Positions 62,966-64,000 of a stretch of 64,000 nucleotides of DNA are shown one piece after another. The stretch's first letter is position 1. The number at the start of each line of letters is the position of its first letter. The notes beneath the pieces were generated by a model that saw only the letters and a program-made list of their open reading frames with translations, was not told where the DNA came from and searched no databases. The position numbers and the translations under genes were made by a program. The stretch comes from an uncultured Bacilli bacterium (GTDB taxonomy: Bacteria > Bacillota_I > Bacilli_A > RF39 > UBA660). Where the stretch lies: positions 62,001 to 126,000 of the forward strand of contig CAKONZ010000002.1 of NCBI GenBank assembly GCA_934098525.1. Direction: 5' to 3'.

Positions 62966-63029
62966 ACATACCTCCAAAATTAATCTAAATACATTATACC
63001 ACAAGTAAAATCCATCCCAACAAAAATAA

Positions 63030-63064
63030 CAAAGAAAAGAAAACAGATTACTCATCTGCTTTCT
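63030..63064 (-). terminator. Terminator after ssb
   Basis: AGAAAGCAGA and TCTGTTTTCT form a stem with one G-T pair on the minus strand and run into TTTTC; the ssb stop codon is in the loop. Confidence 0.6.
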
Positions 63065-63389
63065 TATTAGATAAAAATGTAACTTTTTCAGCAATTACAT
63101 CAATACTATATTTTCTATTCTTTTCTTTATCCTCATATGAACTAGTTTGTATTCTTCCCTTAATTCCTACAATATCACCCTTCTTACAATACTCAACTGT
63201 ATTTTCAGCTATTCCTTTCCATAACATACAATTAATAAAATCCGTATCATATTCACCATTTGCATTTTTATAACTTCTAGGAACTGCCACAGTAATATTA
63301 GAATAAGTTTCATTATTAGAAGCCTTATTAATAACAGGATCCCTAACTAATCTTCCAACCAAAACCACCTGATTTAACACTTTTCTCAC
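63048..63389 (-). CDS. ssb: Single-stranded DNA-binding protein
   Basis: A 113-residue OB-fold protein. VLVGRLVRDPVINKASNNET-type start (NQVVLVGRLVRDP), VAVPRSYKNANGEYDTDFIN, CMLWKGIAENTVEYCKKGD and GIKGRIQTSSYEDKE are the SSB hallmarks. It lacks the long Gly/Pro-rich linker and the acidic DDDIPF-like tail of replicative SSBs (it ends KVTFLSNKKADE), so it may be a secondary, SsbB-like protein as used in competence. GGAGG lies before the ATG at 63389. Confidence 0.93.
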   Translation of the reverse strand: MRKVLNQVVLVGRLVRDPVINKASNNETYSNITVAVPRSYKNANGEYDTDFINCMLWKGIAENTVEYCKKGDIVGIKGRIQTSSYEDKEKNRKYSIDVIAEKVTFLSNKKADE

Positions 63390-63524
63390 CTCCTCAAAAC
63401 CAATATTATCATCTCCTTAAAAAAATTAAAAATTAATGAAAACAAGATTTAAGCAAAAATAAAAAAGAAAAATTAATAAACTAACTTTCCTTTTTAAAAA
63501 AATCATAAATTAAATAATAAAAAA

Positions 63525-63857
63525 CTAAAAAATTGAACAATATACAATATGTTTTAATGTAGGATCTATATAACCCCCACCAGAACTTATAATTAATGAT
63601 AAAAGTGCATTAACAACAACTGGAACTAAAAACACTAAGATTCCAATAATAATTCTTGTAACCGCAGTCTTTTGTGCTTTCTTCATATTTTTTTCATCAC
63701 CAGATGTAACAGCTACAATCATATCTTTCATAATTAAAACTACAATTAAAATTGGAACAACTATCTTAATAGCTAAAAAAGCATCTTTTAAAATATTTAC
63801 CATATCTTTTCCAAGTAAGTTATTAACAGCATCTTTACAATCAAATACACTATTCAT
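63525..63857 (-). CDS. Small VirB2/TrbC-like membrane protein, orphan paralogue
   Basis: A 110-residue protein with the same layout as the one at 45547-45888: two hydrophobic helices (AFLAIKIVVPILIVVLIMKD and IIIGILVFLVPVVVNALLSL) separated by a loop with TSGDEKNMKKAQKTAVTR, where the other has AGEDKEIKAAQKMLIKR. Start at 63857 with GGTGAT upstream. It stands alone between ssb and sufB, about 18 kb from the T4SS-like unit. It might be an alternative pilin-type subunit of the same machine. Confidence 0.72.
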   Translation of the reverse strand: MNSVFDCKDAVNNLLGKDMVNILKDAFLAIKIVVPILIVVLIMKDMIVAVTSGDEKNMKKAQKTAVTRIIIGILVFLVPVVVNALLSLIISSGGGYIDPTLKHIVYCSIF

Positions 63858-63917
63858 ATTATCACCAATTCCATTATACAAAAATAAAAAGTAAATATCA
63901 ATAATTTACTTTCTATT

Positions 63918-64000
63918 TTACAAATTCTGTTTCAATAACTGATTAAGTTCCACTGCATACTCAAGCGGCAACTCTTGTTTGAACCTATCAACAAAACCAA
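63918..64000 (-). CDS. sufB: Fe-S cluster assembly protein SufB, C-terminal end
   Basis: Only the last 27 codons lie in the window, read from the sequence as GFVDRFKQELPLEYAVELNQ and a short LLKQNL end with a TAA at 63918-63920. The LPLEYAVELN string is the conserved C-terminus of SufB, scaffold of the SUF pathway. The rest lies beyond base 64000. SufD is a less likely alternative. Confidence 0.85.
   Translation of the reverse strand, partial: GFVDRFKQELPLEYAVELNQLLKQNL

Overview
The window is a strongly AT-rich stretch of a bacterial chromosome with almost every gene on the minus strand. The gene content points to a low-GC Gram-positive of the Bacilli/Erysipelotrichia/RF39 ('Tenericutes-like') sphere: SepF, DivIVA and EzrA for division, a T-box-controlled ileS, RbgA (YlqF), a BceRSAB-type module, DacF/VanY-type wall enzymes (so a peptidoglycan wall is present) and two CotF-like proteins. 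TGA is used as a stop (for example at the ends of rnhB and of the NUDIX gene at 60853) and Trp is TGG, so the Mycoplasma code is not used. The lineage call is inference from gene content.

Layout. 1-2500: the N-terminal part of UvrC, an unrecognised gene, and an intact IS30-type element sitting in the terminator of the next operon. 2490-10145: membrane/ABC operon, NUDIX, GNAT, PAP2 phosphatase, DacF, VanY-like peptidase. 10168-27469: core information and division genes (dnaE, rpmB, ileS with T-box, divIVA, sepF, lon, ezrA, ligA), interrupted by a prepilin plus a SipW-type surface protein, and tRNA-Met. 27547-32190: a BceRSAB-like peptide-antibiotic sensing and detoxification module. 32224-37907: DUF1697, SUFU-domain protein, tRNA-Gly, a CotF-like pair, rsmI, mutS. 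38009-45888: a compact type IV secretion-like cluster (VirD4/TraG ATPase, VirB4 apparently split into two genes, PrgI/VirB3-like, TrbL/VirB6-like, small VirB2/TrbC-like protein) with no relaxase, integrase or wall hydrolase beside it; a paralogue of the small subunit lies alone at 63525 beside sufB. 45972-55715: a protein with 42-residue pentapeptide-like repeats, a thioredoxin-like lipoprotein-type protein, a membrane protein with dockerin and cohesin-like parts, pyrimidine-nucleoside phosphorylase, Xre regulator, CDF metal exporter, topA, and an RNase HII fused to a nucleotidyltransferase-like domain. 55708-62033: rbgA followed upstream by an accessory patch (GNAT, deoxyribosyltransferase-like, DinD, broken RhuM, GNAT, broken VanZ, CYTH, NUDIX, HAM1-like), in which the 5' end of rbgA is found again 620 bp away and, more degenerate, 2.1 kb away. 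62090-64000: nfo, ssb, the orphan VirB2-like gene and the C-terminus of sufB.

The signals most worth following are the chromosomal T4SS-like machine with split VirB4 and dispersed small subunits, the repeated rbgA head that borders accessory genes, the NTase-RNase HII fusion, and the IS30 element that landed in a terminator and carries a start-codon-masking hairpin.
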